Below are positions 25,131-34,600 of a stretch of 43,000 nt of DNA, piece by piece. The notes beneath the pieces are model-generated. The model was not told where the DNA came from, did no database searches, and was given only the letters and a program-made list of their open reading frames with translations. The stretch is taken from contig NZ_FCOG02000018.1 in NCBI RefSeq assembly GCF_001544975.2, positions 1 through 43,000 of the forward strand, given 5' to 3'. Position 1 is the stretch's first letter, and each line of letters opens with the position of its first letter. A program made the translations under genes and the position numbers. This DNA is from Caballeronia arationis. Lineage in GTDB: Bacteria; Pseudomonadota; Gammaproteobacteria; Burkholderiales; Burkholderiaceae.

Positions 25131-25577
25131 TCACGGCATCGCGTTCCATGTGTGCGCCGTCACGTGCCACCTGCCGTCTGCGCCCTTAATCATCACGCTG
25201 AGCAGCACGCCCTTGTATTGCGACTTCTTGCCGTCCTTCTCCGCTACCGCAGTCCAGTTGGCCGTCTGATACATCGTGTTGCCGCTGTGGCGCGCCTGAA
25301 TGACTTCGATGGTGTGATCGTGAACGCCCGCATCGAAGAAGCTCTTGAAGAGCTTTTCGATCTCGGCGCGACCCTGAATCGACTTGCCGTTACCGGGCGA
25401 GACTACTGCCTTTTCGTCATAAAGCGCGGCGAGCGCGTGCGCATTGCCGCTGTTGAATGCCTTGTTCCAGGTGGCGTTGGCTGCATCGACTGCCTTGTCG
25501 CCCTGGGCAAGAGCGGGATGCGAAGCGGCGAGCGCGAACAGCACGCAGGCGCCGACATGTCGGACGGACTTGTTCAT
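25131..25577 (-). CDS. Secreted SgcJ/EcaC-type (SnoaL/DUF4440-like) protein
   Basis: 148 residues with a signal peptide (ACVLFALAASHPALA-QG). The mature part is a small NTF2-like cone: a helical WNKAFNSGNAHALAALYDEKAVVSPGNG start and a beta-rich end (GVLLSVMIKGADGRWHVTAHTWN). Relatives bind small ligands or catalyse isomerisation-type reactions in other pathways. No catalytic residue pattern here proves an enzyme activity. GGAG lies 8 nt before the ATG. It has its own promoter and is separated by 210 nt from the amidohydrolase operon upstream. The AtzH-like gene next to it encodes the same general fold. Confidence 0.82.
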   Translation of the reverse strand: MNKSVRHVGACVLFALAASHPALAQGDKAVDAANATWNKAFNSGNAHALAALYDEKAVVSPGNGKSIQGRAEIEKLFKSFFDAGVHDHTIEVIQARHSGNTMYQTANWTAVAEKDGKKSQYKGVLLSVMIKGADGRWHVTAHTWNAMP

Positions 25578-25731
25578 TGCATATCTCCGGTGGCGTATTC
25601 GCAGACCGGACGCCTTCGCGCTTGTTCAGAGCGGCGGCGACGGGCGAGCACCAGCGCAGCGCCGCACGCACGCGCCGATCCGGGACAGGCAGTCGGGTCG
25701 TTCTTTCTTACAGTTACCAGTCTGCGCGAGC

Positions 25732-25760
25732 AGTATAGGAACCGGGTTCTCTGTAATCAA
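25732..25760 (-). promoter_or_regulatory. Sigma-70 promoter of the SgcJ/EcaC-type gene
   Basis: On the minus strand, TTGATT (25755-25760) and TATACT (25732-25737) are 17 nt apart. This is the best constitutive-type promoter seen in the window. The predicted leader is about 150 nt. Confidence 0.7.
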
Positions 25761-25787
25761 TTAAGGCGCAGCGGCCCCATCTGGCAC

Positions 25788-26171
25788 TTAACGCGTCTCC
25801 ATCCAGCTCACGTGGGCGCTCACCACGCGCCAGCCCTCGGCGGTCTTCATCCATGTCTGGCTCTGACGCCCGACGCGCGGTTCGCCGTCGCGACGAAACT
25901 CGATGTTCGCGACGGCGAATGCATCACCATATGAGGTAACGACGCGCGCAGTGATCGTGCGCGCGAGCGCCGTACCGGGACGCGCGGCACGAAACGCGCG
26001 AATCGCCTCGTAGCCGTAGAGGTTTTCCGTTGCCCCATAACGCAGTGTGTGAGGCGAATCGAAGAACAACTCGTCGAGCCTGGCAACGTCGTTGGTAACA
26101 AGAGCCTCCTCGTAAGCATCGAAGGCCGTGTTGACTTCGGCAAGCACGTCGGGACGATTGATCTCGTTCAT
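25788..26171 (-). CDS. hpxZ: AtzH/HpxZ-type protein (DUF3225, NTF2-like)
   Basis: 127 residues, one NTF2-like domain without a signal peptide. [29 protein letters not shown] and [12 protein letters not shown] are typical of the DUF3225 family. Two characterised contexts exist: AtzH of Pseudomonas sp. ADP, which decarboxylates/hydrolyses 1,3-dicarboxyurea in the cyanuric acid pathway, and HpxZ in the oxalurate (purine) catabolic operon of Klebsiella. The start overlaps the stop of the AtzE-like gene (ATGA), so it is the last gene of a coupled operon. Which of the two pathways applies is not settled by sequence. Confidence 0.88.
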   Translation of the reverse strand: MNEINRPDVLAEVNTAFDAYEEALVTNDVARLDELFFDSPHTLRYGATENLYGYEAIRAFRAARPGTALARTITARVVTSYGDAFAVANIEFRRDGEPRVGRQSQTWMKTAEGWRVVSAHVSWMETR

Positions 26172-27583
26172 TGCGCGCCTCCTGACGAAGCGAACGACGG
26201 CGGTTCAGGACACCAGGCAAGCCGCGCCTGGACGAGACGGCGCGCTGCTTCGAACGCAAGGTCTTCGCGCCAAGGCGCCGCGATCACCTGAACGGCGAGC
26301 GGCAGACCTGTCGAGGTACGCATCGGCACCGCAACCACGGGCAGTCCGATACACGATATCGGCTGCGTCAAGAGCCCGAGGTTCGGACGCACCGCCAGAC
26401 GCTGCCCGCCGACTTCCATGAACTCCTGTCCGATGTGCGGTGCGACCACGGGCGTCGCGGGCGCGATCAGCACATCGTAGTGCTCGAACAGTTCGAGCAC
26501 GCGCTTGCGCAATGCAGCGCGCACCCGCTGCGCCTGCAGCACCCAGGCTGCGGGAAGCAAGGCGCCCGCGATCAAACGGTCGCGTGATAGAGGTTCGTGT
26601 TCGTCGTATCGCGTGCGCAGGGTCGGCAGATGCAACTGGCCGCCTTCTGCCGCACTGATCATGAACGCCGCACCGCGCGCGGCCGCCGCATCCGGAAACT
26701 CGACCGTCTCTTGAACGGCAAGTGCGCTCGCCGCTGCCAGCGCGGCCTCGCGTGCTTCTTCGCCTGCGTTGTCGTCGAAGTAGCCGCCTAGTCGCGCGAC
26801 ACGCAACGCGCCACTGCGCTCCGATGTGCCGACCGGCTCGATCGCGCGCGCGGAACACGCGGGGTCGTACGGATCGATGTACTGCAATGCATCGTAAGTC
26901 GCGGCGAGATCGTCGATGTTGCGTGCGAACGCGCCCATGTGATCGATGCTCGCGACGAACGGAAACGTGCCATGGCGCGAGAGGCGCCCATAAGTCGGCT
27001 TGACGCCGAACACACCGCAGAGCGACGCGGGCACACGCACCGATCCGTTCGTATCGGTGCCGAGCGTGACCGGGACGAAGCCTGCGGCGACTGCAGCCGC
27101 GCTGCCGCCCGACGATCCCCCCGACGTGCGCGACAGGTCATGCGGATTGCGGCACGGTCCGGCGTGATGGTTCTCCGTTGTGAAGCCGTAGGCAAATTCA
27201 TCCATGTTGAGCGCGCCGACGATGATCGCGCCCTGCTCGCGCATGCACCGCACGAGCGTCGAATCGGTCATGGCGGGCGCGTTGCCGGCAAGCACGCGCG
27301 ACCCCGCAATAGTCGTGATGCCGGCCACGTCGAACAGGTTCTTCGCCGCGAACGGCACGCCGGCGAGTGGTGGCAAAGACTCGCCCTTCGCACGCTTCGC
27401 ATCGAGTTGCGCGGCTTCGTCGAGCGCTCTCTCCATCGTGAGTGCCGTAAACGCATTGACATGCCTGTTGCCGATTTCAATGCGGCCGAACGTGTCGTCG
27501 ATCAGTTCGCGTGCGGTGAATTCGCCGCATGCATATGCGCGCGCGATGCCGAGGGCGTCGAGTGGATAGCGGGCGGCCGTCAT
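26168..27583 (-). CDS. AtzE/HpxY-type amidase
   Basis: 471 residues of the amidase-signature family. The Ser-cisSer-Lys triad is visible as Lys81 (FAAKNLFD), Ser157 (TSGGSSGGS) and Ser181 (GTDTNGSVR). AtzE works as a complex with the small AtzG and hydrolyses 1-carboxybiuret; the HpxY homologue is linked to oxalurate breakdown. The gene overlaps both neighbours by 4 nt (ATGA), as expected for subunits made together. The upstream partner is the AtzG-like gene, matching the GatC-GatA-like pairing of this enzyme type. Confidence 0.92.
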   Translation of the reverse strand: MTAARYPLDALGIARAYACGEFTARELIDDTFGRIEIGNRHVNAFTALTMERALDEAAQLDAKRAKGESLPPLAGVPFAAKNLFDVAGITTIAGSRVLAGNAPAMTDSTLVRCMREQGAIIVGALNMDEFAYGFTTENHHAGPCRNPHDLSRTSGGSSGGSAAAVAAGFVPVTLGTDTNGSVRVPASLCGVFGVKPTYGRLSRHGTFPFVASIDHMGAFARNIDDLAATYDALQYIDPYDPACSARAIEPVGTSERSGALRVARLGGYFDDNAGEEAREAALAAASALAVQETVEFPDAAAARGAAFMISAAEGGQLHLPTLRTRYDEHEPLSRDRLIAGALLPAAWVLQAQRVRAALRKRVLELFEHYDVLIAPATPVVAPHIGQEFMEVGGQRLAVRPNLGLLTQPISCIGLPVVAVPMRTSTGLPLAVQVIAAPWREDLAFEAARRLVQARLAWCPEPPSFASSGGAQ

Positions 27584-27786
27584 GGTCGGTACACCGGTGC
27601 GGGTTCGTCGTCGGAGTTGAGCGGGTAGGACAGCACCGGTGCCGCGAGCATCGCGATGCGCGTAAACTGCTCATGCACGCGCGCGGCGGCCGCTTCCGTC
27701 AGCGAGGGAAAATGCAGCGCGAGCGCAGCATCGACATAAGCGGTGGCCGTCGCCCGGTCGGGCGGCGTATTGATGTCGTCGGTCAT
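27580..27786 (-). CDS. AtzG/HpxX-type small subunit (DUF4089)
   Basis: 68 residues, too short for a catalytic domain. AYVDAALALHFPSLTEAAAARVHEQFTRIAMLAAPVLSYPL matches the GatC-like DUF4089 fold, two helices plus a tail that wraps round the amidase. AtzG stabilises AtzE in the known complex. The stop overlaps the AtzE-like start (ATGA). It begins 9 nt after the stop codon of the other amidase, with only a weak GAAG ribosome-binding site, so it probably depends on translational coupling. Confidence 0.9.
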   Translation of the reverse strand: MTDDINTPPDRATATAYVDAALALHFPSLTEAAAARVHEQFTRIAMLAAPVLSYPLNSDDEPAPVYRP

Positions 27787-27795
27787 AAGGCTTCT

Positions 27796-28956
27796 CTACT
27801 CAATGGATGAAAACAGGTGGCGAAGAAGCGCGATCAGCGCACGATCGCTTCCGCGCGGCCCTATGAAGGACAATGCCAGTGGACGATCACGCTCGTCCGC
27901 GAGCGGTACGGTCACTTGCGGCAGACCGGCAAGCGCGGCGATCGCGTCCATCGTCAGCGCATCGCGATAGAACGCGCCGATGCGTTCGTCCGATGCGTTC
28001 TTCTCGATGAGCGCCAGCGGCGTGGTCGGCAGGACGATCACGCTTTTGCTCACAAGCGCATCGATGCGCGCCGCGAGCGTGGGGCGCAACTCGCGGGAGC
28101 GCGCGACTTCATCGTCGTCGAGCATGCCGAGCCTGGCGAACCGCGATGCGATCGCGGTCCCGAAGCGCGGAGACGTCGCGTCGATCCAGGCGCCGAGCGA
28201 CGCTCGGAGCGCATCGTCCTGAAGCTGCTGGTAACAATGCAGCCATTGCGCTGCCTCGCCAGCGAAGACGCTCGTCTCGTCGTTCGCGCCGACGCTTGCC
28301 GCCAGCGACGAAAGTTTCGCGGCATCGTCGGGTTCGTTCGCGGCGCGCGCCGCGAAGGCTTCCGCGCAGCGCGTCATGTGCGGCGGCACATCGACGGCCG
28401 CCGTTCCCGCGAGCAGCACGTCCGCCACCCGCGCGAGCATCTCACCCGAACGCGTGAACCATCCGACCGTGTCGAAGCATGGCGCAAAGGGCAACACGCC
28501 TTCCGCCGACACGGCATCGTGCGTCGGACGGATGCCCCACAGTCCGCAGAACGCGGCGGGCACGCGCACCGAGCCGCCGGTATCGGTGCCGAGCGCGAAA
28601 TCGACTTCGCCGCTTGCCACCGCACTCGCCGATCCGCTCGACGACCCGCCCGGCAACGCATGCGGCCAGCGTGGATTGAGCGGAGTGCCGTAGTGCTCGT
28701 TGACGCCTTCGAGGCTGTACGCGAGTTCGTCGGTGATCGTCTTGCCGTCGACCGATCCGCCCGCCGCGAGCAGTGCCGCAACGGACGGTGCATGTCGCGT
28801 GGCCGCGTCGTGCGTCGCGAGCCAGTCGGGATTGCCGCCACCCGTCACGACGCCCGCCACGTCGATCAGGTCCTTGACCGCGAAGCGCAAGCCGTCGAGC
28901 GGACCGCTCGACGTCGCCGCGACATGCACTCTCACACCGGGAACGAACGCACTCAT
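27796..28956 (-). CDS. Second amidase-signature hydrolase, short form
   Basis: The ATG at 28956 has AAGGAG 7 nt upstream and overlaps the cysteine hydrolase stop (ATGA). 386 residues, shorter than most amidase-signature enzymes. The triad is Lys28 (FAVKDLID), Ser105 (GGSSSGS) and Ser129 (GTDTGGSVR), with the normal 24-residue spacing between serines. No allophanate hydrolase C-terminal domain is present. The substrate is probably a small amide or ureide handled in the same pathway as the AtzE-like enzyme. A longer open frame up to 29139 overlaps the previous gene and is not used. Confidence 0.87.
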   Translation of the reverse strand: MSAFVPGVRVHVAATSSGPLDGLRFAVKDLIDVAGVVTGGGNPDWLATHDAATRHAPSVAALLAAGGSVDGKTITDELAYSLEGVNEHYGTPLNPRWPHALPGGSSSGSASAVASGEVDFALGTDTGGSVRVPAAFCGLWGIRPTHDAVSAEGVLPFAPCFDTVGWFTRSGEMLARVADVLLAGTAAVDVPPHMTRCAEAFAARAANEPDDAAKLSSLAASVGANDETSVFAGEAAQWLHCYQQLQDDALRASLGAWIDATSPRFGTAIASRFARLGMLDDDEVARSRELRPTLAARIDALVSKSVIVLPTTPLALIEKNASDERIGAFYRDALTMDAIAALAGLPQVTVPLADERDRPLALSFIGPRGSDRALIALLRHLFSSIE

Positions 28957-29759
28957 CGCGTCTCTCCTTGCAATGCACCGGCGAGTTGCGAAGACGTCGC
29001 GACAAAGCCGAAGCACTTCTTCACGTTCCAGATGGTCGCTTCGGTGCAGAACGCCGGCGACGAAGTCGCGCAGCAATCGGACAGCATCACGCAGCCGTAG
29101 CCCAGAAAGTTGGCATCGGTGAGCGTATGCAGCACGCACTGGTCCGTATTGACGCCCGCGAAGAACACCGTGCGTGTGCCGAGGTTGCGCAGGATGCTGT
29201 CGAGCGGCGTGTCCCAGAAGCCGCTGATGCGGTATTTGTCGACGCGGATATCCTGCGGCTCGGGCGCGAGTTCATCGACGACCGCCGCCGCCCACGAATC
29301 CTTTTCGAGCACACGCGCGCCATGCCCGGGAAGCGGCTCGCCGAGTCCGATGCCGGTACCCGTCGGCTTATACAGATGCAGTTGATTGGGAGGCATGTTC
29401 GCAAGGTCGGGACGATTGCCCCAGTTCACCCAGATCACCGGCACGCCTTGCCGGCGTGCGATCGGCAGGAGGCGCTGCAATGGTGCAATCGGCGCGCGAT
29501 CCGCTTCGTAGTCGCCCCCAAGATGGGCAACCCATCCGCCCTTGGTGCAGAAGTCATTCTGCATATCGATCACGACGACCGCCGCTTTTTCGATGTCGAA
29601 GCGCACCTGCTGCGGCTCCGAATCGAGCGTCGCAATGCGTGGCGAGGGCGTTGTCGGCGCCATGTCGACGAGCGTCTGCGTGGCGCTCCAGCGCGTCTGC
29701 GCGAAGACGCCGAGTGCGCCGGAAAGCGCCGTCGTATCTGGGTTCTGGCCGTTTTCCAA
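28953..29759 (-). CDS. Isochorismatase-like cysteine hydrolase (RutB/BiuH-like)
   Basis: The proposed start is a TTG at 29759, supported by GGAG 6 nt upstream, giving 268 residues; an ATG at 29837 lacks a ribosome-binding site. The catalytic triad of the family is visible: Asp65 (VIDMQNDF), Lys175 (VDKYRISGF) and Cys208 (GVNTDQCVLHT). Relatives include biuret hydrolase BiuH and the ureidoacrylate hydrolase RutB, both of which split C-N bonds in ureides. It is the first gene of the five-gene overlapping operon and divergent from the BMP-type importer, so it likely acts on the imported compound or an early product. Confidence 0.88.
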   Translation of the reverse strand: MENGQNPDTTALSGALGVFAQTRWSATQTLVDMAPTTPSPRIATLDSEPQQVRFDIEKAAVVVIDMQNDFCTKGGWVAHLGGDYEADRAPIAPLQRLLPIARRQGVPVIWVNWGNRPDLANMPPNQLHLYKPTGTGIGLGEPLPGHGARVLEKDSWAAAVVDELAPEPQDIRVDKYRISGFWDTPLDSILRNLGTRTVFFAGVNTDQCVLHTLTDANFLGYGCVMLSDCCATSSPAFCTEATIWNVKKCFGFVATSSQLAGALQGETR

Positions 29760-29905
29760 GGTGTTCTCCAAAGCGTGCCTCAAAGGGATATGGAACAGAA
29801 GCGGCTGGCTTCCACGATCGATCGATGCAGCCTTCATGCGCATCGCCAATCGTTCGTTTCGTCTTTCATGTAACGCATCGTCAGGCGTGCATGGCATCGA
29901 AGTTG

Positions 29906-29925
29906 CATTGACGATATCGTTCATG
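29906..29925. promoter_or_regulatory. Palindrome in the divergent control region
   Basis: The core ACGATATCGT (29911-29920) is perfect, flanked by CAT and ATG at symmetrical distance. It is between the hydrolase operon and the importer operon, a natural place for one operator controlling both. The TetR protein at the end of the importer operon is a candidate. Confidence 0.45.
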
Positions 29926-29968
29926 AATAACCTACTTACCCAAATCCAACGCAAAAGGAGTGCCAGTG

Positions 29969-30991
29969 ATGACTGGATCACAACAACCTTCGCAGCGCGC
30001 CCGGAACCGCCGCTTGATTGCACGCACGCTCGTCGTCGTGGCGCTGAGCGCGATCAGTGCGCCCGCGTTCTTCATGACGAAGGCACATGCCGCCGACGAA
30101 GCAATGCGTGTCGGCGTGCTGATCCCCGGCTCGAAGACCGACAAGGGCTGGATGGAGTCGGGCTACGAGGGCGTCGTCGCCGCGCAGAAGGAATTCGGTC
30201 CCAAGCTCAAGACGCAGATCATCGAGAACATCAACTACGCGGACATGGAGCAGGCGCTCACGAATCTCGCGACGAAAAACCAGCTCGTGATCGGTGTCGG
30301 CGGGCAGACGCAGGCTGCGGTGCTGAAGGTCGCGAAGCGCTTTCCCAACGTGAAGTTCTCCATCGTCGGCGGCAGCAAGGGCGAGACGATGCCGCCGAAC
30401 GTCGCGGGCTATGACGTCAAACAGGCCGAGATCGCGTTCGTCGCGGGCGCCACCGCCGCGATGCTGTCGAAGTCGAATGCGGTCAGCTACGTCGGCGGCA
30501 TGGAGATTCCGTCCATCGTCAACGCGGGCAAGGAGTTCGGCAACGGCGCGCGCTACATCAATCCGAAGATCAAGTACTTCGAGAGCTACACCGGCGACTT
30601 CGACAACGTCGCGAAGGCCCGCGAAGCGACCGCCGCGGCCATCGCACAGGGTGCCGACGTCCACTATCACATCCTGAACCTCGGCCTGCGCGGCCTCGAA
30701 CAGGCGGCGAAGGAAAAGAACACGCACATCATCGGCAGCTATACGGACCGCTGCGGCACCGACGCGCTCTATGTCGCGTACAGCATCACGGGCGTCGGTT
30801 ACCAGGCGCAATACGCGATCGAGCAACTCGAGAAGGGTTCGTGGCAGCCGGGCTACAAGGCGTTCGGCCTCGCGATGGGACCGAAGGCATCCGGCATGGC
30901 CGTGTGCCAGACAACGCCCGCGATGCAGGCAAAGATCAAGCAGATCGAAGACGACATCCTGAGCGGCAAGATCAAGGTCTCGGAAGGATGA
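29969..30991 (+). CDS. BMP-family substrate-binding protein of an ABC importer
   Basis: The ATG at 29969 has AGGAG 8 nt upstream; a GTG at 29960 overlaps that site and is rejected. 340 residues with a long basic n-region and a signal peptide ending near AHA-ADE. The mature start MRVGVLIPGSKTDKGWMESGYEG is typical of the basic membrane protein (BMP) family, whose members bind purine nucleosides or related compounds for ABC uptake. There is no lipobox Cys, so it should be free in the periplasm. It is the first gene of a four-gene transporter operon, and its stop overlaps the ATPase start (ATGA). Confidence 0.92.
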   Translation: MTGSQQPSQRARNRRLIARTLVVVALSAISAPAFFMTKAHAADEAMRVGVLIPGSKTDKGWMESGYEGVVAAQKEFGPKLKTQIIENINYADMEQALTNLATKNQLVIGVGGQTQAAVLKVAKRFPNVKFSIVGGSKGETMPPNVAGYDVKQAEIAFVAGATAAMLSKSNAVSYVGGMEIPSIVNAGKEFGNGARYINPKIKYFESYTGDFDNVAKAREATAAAIAQGADVHYHILNLGLRGLEQAAKEKNTHIIGSYTDRCGTDALYVAYSITGVGYQAQYAIEQLEKGSWQPGYKAFGLAMGPKASGMAVCQTTPAMQAKIKQIEDDILSGKIKVSEG

Positions 30992-32571
30992 ACGCCGCCG
31001 CCCTTGCGCCGCGCACCGACGCGGCACCGATCCTCTCGCTCGCGGGCATCGGCAAGCGCTTCGGCGCGTTCCAGGCGCTCGACGACGTGTCGCTCGACCT
31101 AATGCCCGGCGACGTGCATTGCCTCATCGGCGAAAACGGCGCGGGCAAGTCGACGCTCTGCAACGTGATCTTCGGCGTGCACCAGCCGGACGCGGGGACG
31201 ATGCGCGTCGATGGCGCGACTTACCGGCCGCGCAATCCGCGCGAGGCGCTTGGAGCCGGGATCGCGATGGTTCACCAGCACTTCAGCCTCGTCGATGACG
31301 CAAGCGTGCTCGACAACCTTCTGCTCGGCCAGTCGCGCGGCTTTCTCGATCGCGCGGCACGCACGAAGGAAGTGCAGACGGTACTCGCGAGCGTCGGCCT
31401 CGATCTCGCGCTCGACGTGCGTATCTCCGACCTGTCGGTTGGCGAGCGTCAGCGTGTGGAGATCGTCAAGTGCCTGATGCGCGAGCCGCGTCTTCTCTTG
31501 CTCGACGAACCCACCGCCGTGCTGCTGCCCGCCGAGATCGATGCGTTGCTCGATACCTGCGCGCGCGTCGCCGAGCGCGGCTGCGCGGTCGTGCTCGTCA
31601 CGCACAAGCTGAAGGAAATATGCCGAATCGCGACTCATGCGACCGTGCTGCAATCGGGACGCGTCGTCGCGCGCTCGGCCTCGCCCTCGACGGACATCGA
31701 TCATCTCGTGCACGCGATGATCCATCGCGCGGAAGCACCGGACGACAGCGAAGACATGGCGAGCCGCCTCTCGCTCGCACAACTTCGCGAGACCTCGCCC
31801 TACTCGCGCCCGCTCGACGACGAAGTCCTGCAGATCGACGGCCTCTCCGCGCGCGATGCCGAAGGCGTCGCGCGCTTGTCGGACTGCACGCTCGTCGTGA
31901 ATCGCGGCGAGATCGTGGGCATCGCGGGCGTCGAGGGCAATGGTCAGACCGAACTCGGCGCCGTGCTCGCGGGCATGATGCCCGCGGCGTCGGGCCGCTT
32001 CTTCATTGCGGGCCGCGACATGACGAACGCGAGCCCGCGAGAACTCACGCGCGCGGGCGTCGGCATCGTGCCCGAGGACCGGCATGCGGTGGGCTGCGTA
32101 ACGGGCATGAGCCTCGCCGACAACCTGCTCATCAATCACCTCGACCGCTACGCGCAGTACGGCTTCCTGAGGCGACGCGCGATGCGTGCCGCCGCGCTCG
32201 ACCTGATGGCGCGCTTCGACGTACGCGCGAGCGGCCCCGACGCACTGTTCGGCGGCCTCTCGGGCGGCAACCAGCAGAAGGCGGTGCTCGCGCGCGAGCT
32301 GTCGCTCGATCCGCTCGTCTTCCTGCTCGCCGCGCAACCGACGCGCGGGCTCGACGTCGGCGCGGTCGCCGCTGTTTATACGCACATCCGCGCGGCGCGT
32401 GAGCGCGGCGTCGGTGTGCTCCTGATCTCATCCGAACTCGACGAACTGATGAGCGTCGCCGATCGCATCGTCGTGCTGTACCGCGGACGCATCATGGGCA
32501 GCTGCACGCCCGATGCGGCCAATCGCGGACGCATCGGCGCATGGATGGCGGGCTCGGGAGACACTGCATGA
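30988..32571 (+). CDS. Double ABC ATPase of the BMP-type importer
   Basis: 527 residues with two ABC domains. The first has Walker A (GENGAGKST), signature LSVGERQR and Walker B (LLLLDEPTAVL). The second has a degenerate Walker A (EGNGQTEL), signature LSGGNQQK and LLAAQPTRGLD in place of DEP; both changes are normal for nucleoside/sugar-type importers of this family. The start overlaps the binding-protein stop and the stop overlaps the first permease start, each by ATGA. It powers uptake with the two permeases. Confidence 0.94.
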   Translation: MNAAALAPRTDAAPILSLAGIGKRFGAFQALDDVSLDLMPGDVHCLIGENGAGKSTLCNVIFGVHQPDAGTMRVDGATYRPRNPREALGAGIAMVHQHFSLVDDASVLDNLLLGQSRGFLDRAARTKEVQTVLASVGLDLALDVRISDLSVGERQRVEIVKCLMREPRLLLLDEPTAVLLPAEIDALLDTCARVAERGCAVVLVTHKLKEICRIATHATVLQSGRVVARSASPSTDIDHLVHAMIHRAEAPDDSEDMASRLSLAQLRETSPYSRPLDDEVLQIDGLSARDAEGVARLSDCTLVVNRGEIVGIAGVEGNGQTELGAVLAGMMPAASGRFFIAGRDMTNASPRELTRAGVGIVPEDRHAVGCVTGMSLADNLLINHLDRYAQYGFLRRRAMRAAALDLMARFDVRASGPDALFGGLSGGNQQKAVLARELSLDPLVFLLAAQPTRGLDVGAVAAVYTHIRAARERGVGVLLISSELDELMSVADRIVVLYRGRIMGSCTPDAANRGRIGAWMAGSGDTA

Positions 32572-33686
32572 ATCCCGATCTGAACCTGCATGGCACCCTC
32601 GCCCGCTTGCGCATCAAGCGCGGCAACGGCAACGCTTCCCCGCAAGTGCGTGTCGCGCTGGTGGTCGGCGCATCGGTCGGGCTGGCACTCGTTGCGGCGC
32701 TGCTGCTGATCGCCGTCGTCGGCGTGCCGATCCGCGACGCGATCGCCGCCTTCGCCGACGGCGCTTGGGGCTCGCCTTACGCCATCGGCGCGTCGATCAA
32801 CCGGAGCCTCGCGTTCGCGCTCGTCGGCACGGGCTTCGTGATCGCGAACCGCGCGCGGCTCACGAACGTCGGCGGCGAAGGACAGATCGCGATCGGCGGC
32901 ATTGCGGCCACCGCAATGAGCCTCTACGGCGGATGCGCGCATCTTCCGTTCGGACTTTCGTTCATCGTGCCGATGCTGACCGCGGCTGCAGCGGGCGCGG
33001 TCTGGGGCGGCGTGCCGGGCGTGCTGAAGGCGAAGGCCGGCACCAACGAAGTGATCAGCACGCTGCTGCTCTCGTTCATCGCCGTATGGCTGCTCTACTG
33101 GTGCGTGCAGAGCGAAGCGCTCCTGCGCCAGCCGATGACGAGCGGCGCGACGCTGCCCGAATCGCTCGAAATTCCGGACGCGACCAAGCTGCCGGCCGTA
33201 CTTGCCGCTAGCGGCATGAACCTCACCATCGGATTGCCGCTCACGCTCGTGCTTGCGGTGGCCTCCGCCGTGATGCTGCGGCGCACGCGCTTCGGGTTGT
33301 GCTTGCGCGCCGCCGGGCTGAACCCGGTCGCCGCGCGGCGTGCTGGTCTGCCGATCACGTCGGCGCTGGTCGGCGCGCTCTCGCTCGCCGGCGCGTTCGG
33401 CGGGCTCGCGGGTGCGCTGATGCTGCAAGGCGACCAGTACTCGCTGAAGGCGGGCTTCTCGTCGGGTTACGGTTTCGACGGACTCGTGGTCGGTCTGCTC
33501 GCGCGCGATTCGATCGTCGGCGTCTTCGCCGCTGCGCTGCTCTTCGGCTTCCTGCGTTCGGGCGGCATCAACATGGAAATGGTCGCATCGGTGCCCTCGG
33601 CGCTGGTGCTGATCGTGCAGGGCATCGTCACGGTCGCGCTGGCGGGCGGCGCGATGTGGCTCGAACGCAAGGGAGCACGTCAATGA
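32568..33686 (+). CDS. Importer permease 1 (nucleoside-type, BPD_transp_2)
   Basis: 372 residues; after a polar, basic N-terminal tail of about 30 residues come roughly nine membrane helices. GFVIANRARLTNVGGEGQIAIGG and GTNEVISTLLLSFIAVWLLYW are typical of the larger of the two permeases in BMP-linked nucleoside importers. ATGA overlaps link it to the ATPase upstream and the second permease downstream. Confidence 0.92.
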   Translation: MNPDLNLHGTLARLRIKRGNGNASPQVRVALVVGASVGLALVAALLLIAVVGVPIRDAIAAFADGAWGSPYAIGASINRSLAFALVGTGFVIANRARLTNVGGEGQIAIGGIAATAMSLYGGCAHLPFGLSFIVPMLTAAAAGAVWGGVPGVLKAKAGTNEVISTLLLSFIAVWLLYWCVQSEALLRQPMTSGATLPESLEIPDATKLPAVLAASGMNLTIGLPLTLVLAVASAVMLRRTRFGLCLRAAGLNPVAARRAGLPITSALVGALSLAGAFGGLAGALMLQGDQYSLKAGFSSGYGFDGLVVGLLARDSIVGVFAAALLFGFLRSGGINMEMVASVPSALVLIVQGIVTVALAGGAMWLERKGARQ

Positions 33687-34600
33687 ACATCGAGCTTCTG
33701 GCCGTTTTTGCGGGCGCCTCGATCCGCCTCGCCGCACCGATGATGCTCGCCGCAACCGGCGAACTCATCAGCGAGCGCGCGGGGGTGCTCAACATGAGTG
33801 TCGAGGGCATGATGCTGACCGGCGCGTTTCTCGGCGCGACGTTTTCCTGGCTGACCGGCAATCCCGGAATCGGGCTCGTGTGCGGCGTGATCAGCGTGAT
33901 TCCGCTCGCGCTGTTGCAGGCGTTCCTGAGCATTACGCTGCGAGCGAATCAGATCGTGACCGGCATCGGCATCAACATCCTGGCACTCGGGGGCACGACG
34001 CTCGCGTATCGCGAAGTGTTCGGCGAGCGCTCGAGCGCCGTGATTCCGGGCCTTTCCCGCTGGTCGCCGCCCGGGCTCGGGCACCTGCCGGTGATCGGCG
34101 AACCCGTGTTTCATCAGGTGTGGCTGCTGTACGCGGGACTCGCTGTGCTGATCGCGACGTCCATCGTGATGCGGCGCACCGCGCTCGGCATTGCGCTCCA
34201 TGCGGCCGGCGTCGCGCCGCGTGCGGTCGATCAGTCGGGGTTGTCGGTCGCGCGCTTGCGCTATGGCGCTGTGGTGTTCTCGGGCGTGATGTCGGCAGCG
34301 GCCGGCTGCTTCATTTCCATCGGCGATATCCACACGTTCACCGAAGGCATGACGAACGGCACCGGTTATCTCGCGATCGCCGCGATCATCTTCGGCAACT
34401 GGAAGATCGGTCGCACGGCGCTCGCGTGCCTGCTCTTCGGCGCCGCGACCGCTATGCAGTTCCAGTTGCCGATGTTCGGCATTCACGTACCGACTGCGCT
34501 TCTCATCATGCTTCCGTATCTGCTCGCGCTCGTCGCGGTGGCGGGGCTCATCGGACGGCAGACCGCGCCGCCCGCGCTTACGCAGCCGTTTCGCCGATGA
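33683..34600 (+). CDS. Importer permease 2 (nucleoside-type, BPD_transp_2)
   Basis: 305 residues with 8-9 membrane helices. It contains LAATGELISERAGVLNMSVEGMML, the family's hallmark ISER.G..N...EG region, and LRANQIVTGIGINILALG. It is the partner of permease 1. Its stop codon overlaps the possible start of the TetR gene (ATGA), so the regulator may be translated from the same transcript. Confidence 0.92.
   Translation: MNIELLAVFAGASIRLAAPMMLAATGELISERAGVLNMSVEGMMLTGAFLGATFSWLTGNPGIGLVCGVISVIPLALLQAFLSITLRANQIVTGIGINILALGGTTLAYREVFGERSSAVIPGLSRWSPPGLGHLPVIGEPVFHQVWLLYAGLAVLIATSIVMRRTALGIALHAAGVAPRAVDQSGLSVARLRYGAVVFSGVMSAAAGCFISIGDIHTFTEGMTNGTGYLAIAAIIFGNWKIGRTALACLLFGAATAMQFQLPMFGIHVPTALLIMLPYLLALVAVAGLIGRQTAPPALTQPFRR

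Noticed and set aside
31099..32385. Minus-strand open frame opposite the ABC ATPase
   Set aside because: Antisense shadow; the plus strand has complete ABC motifs and ATGA-coupled neighbours.
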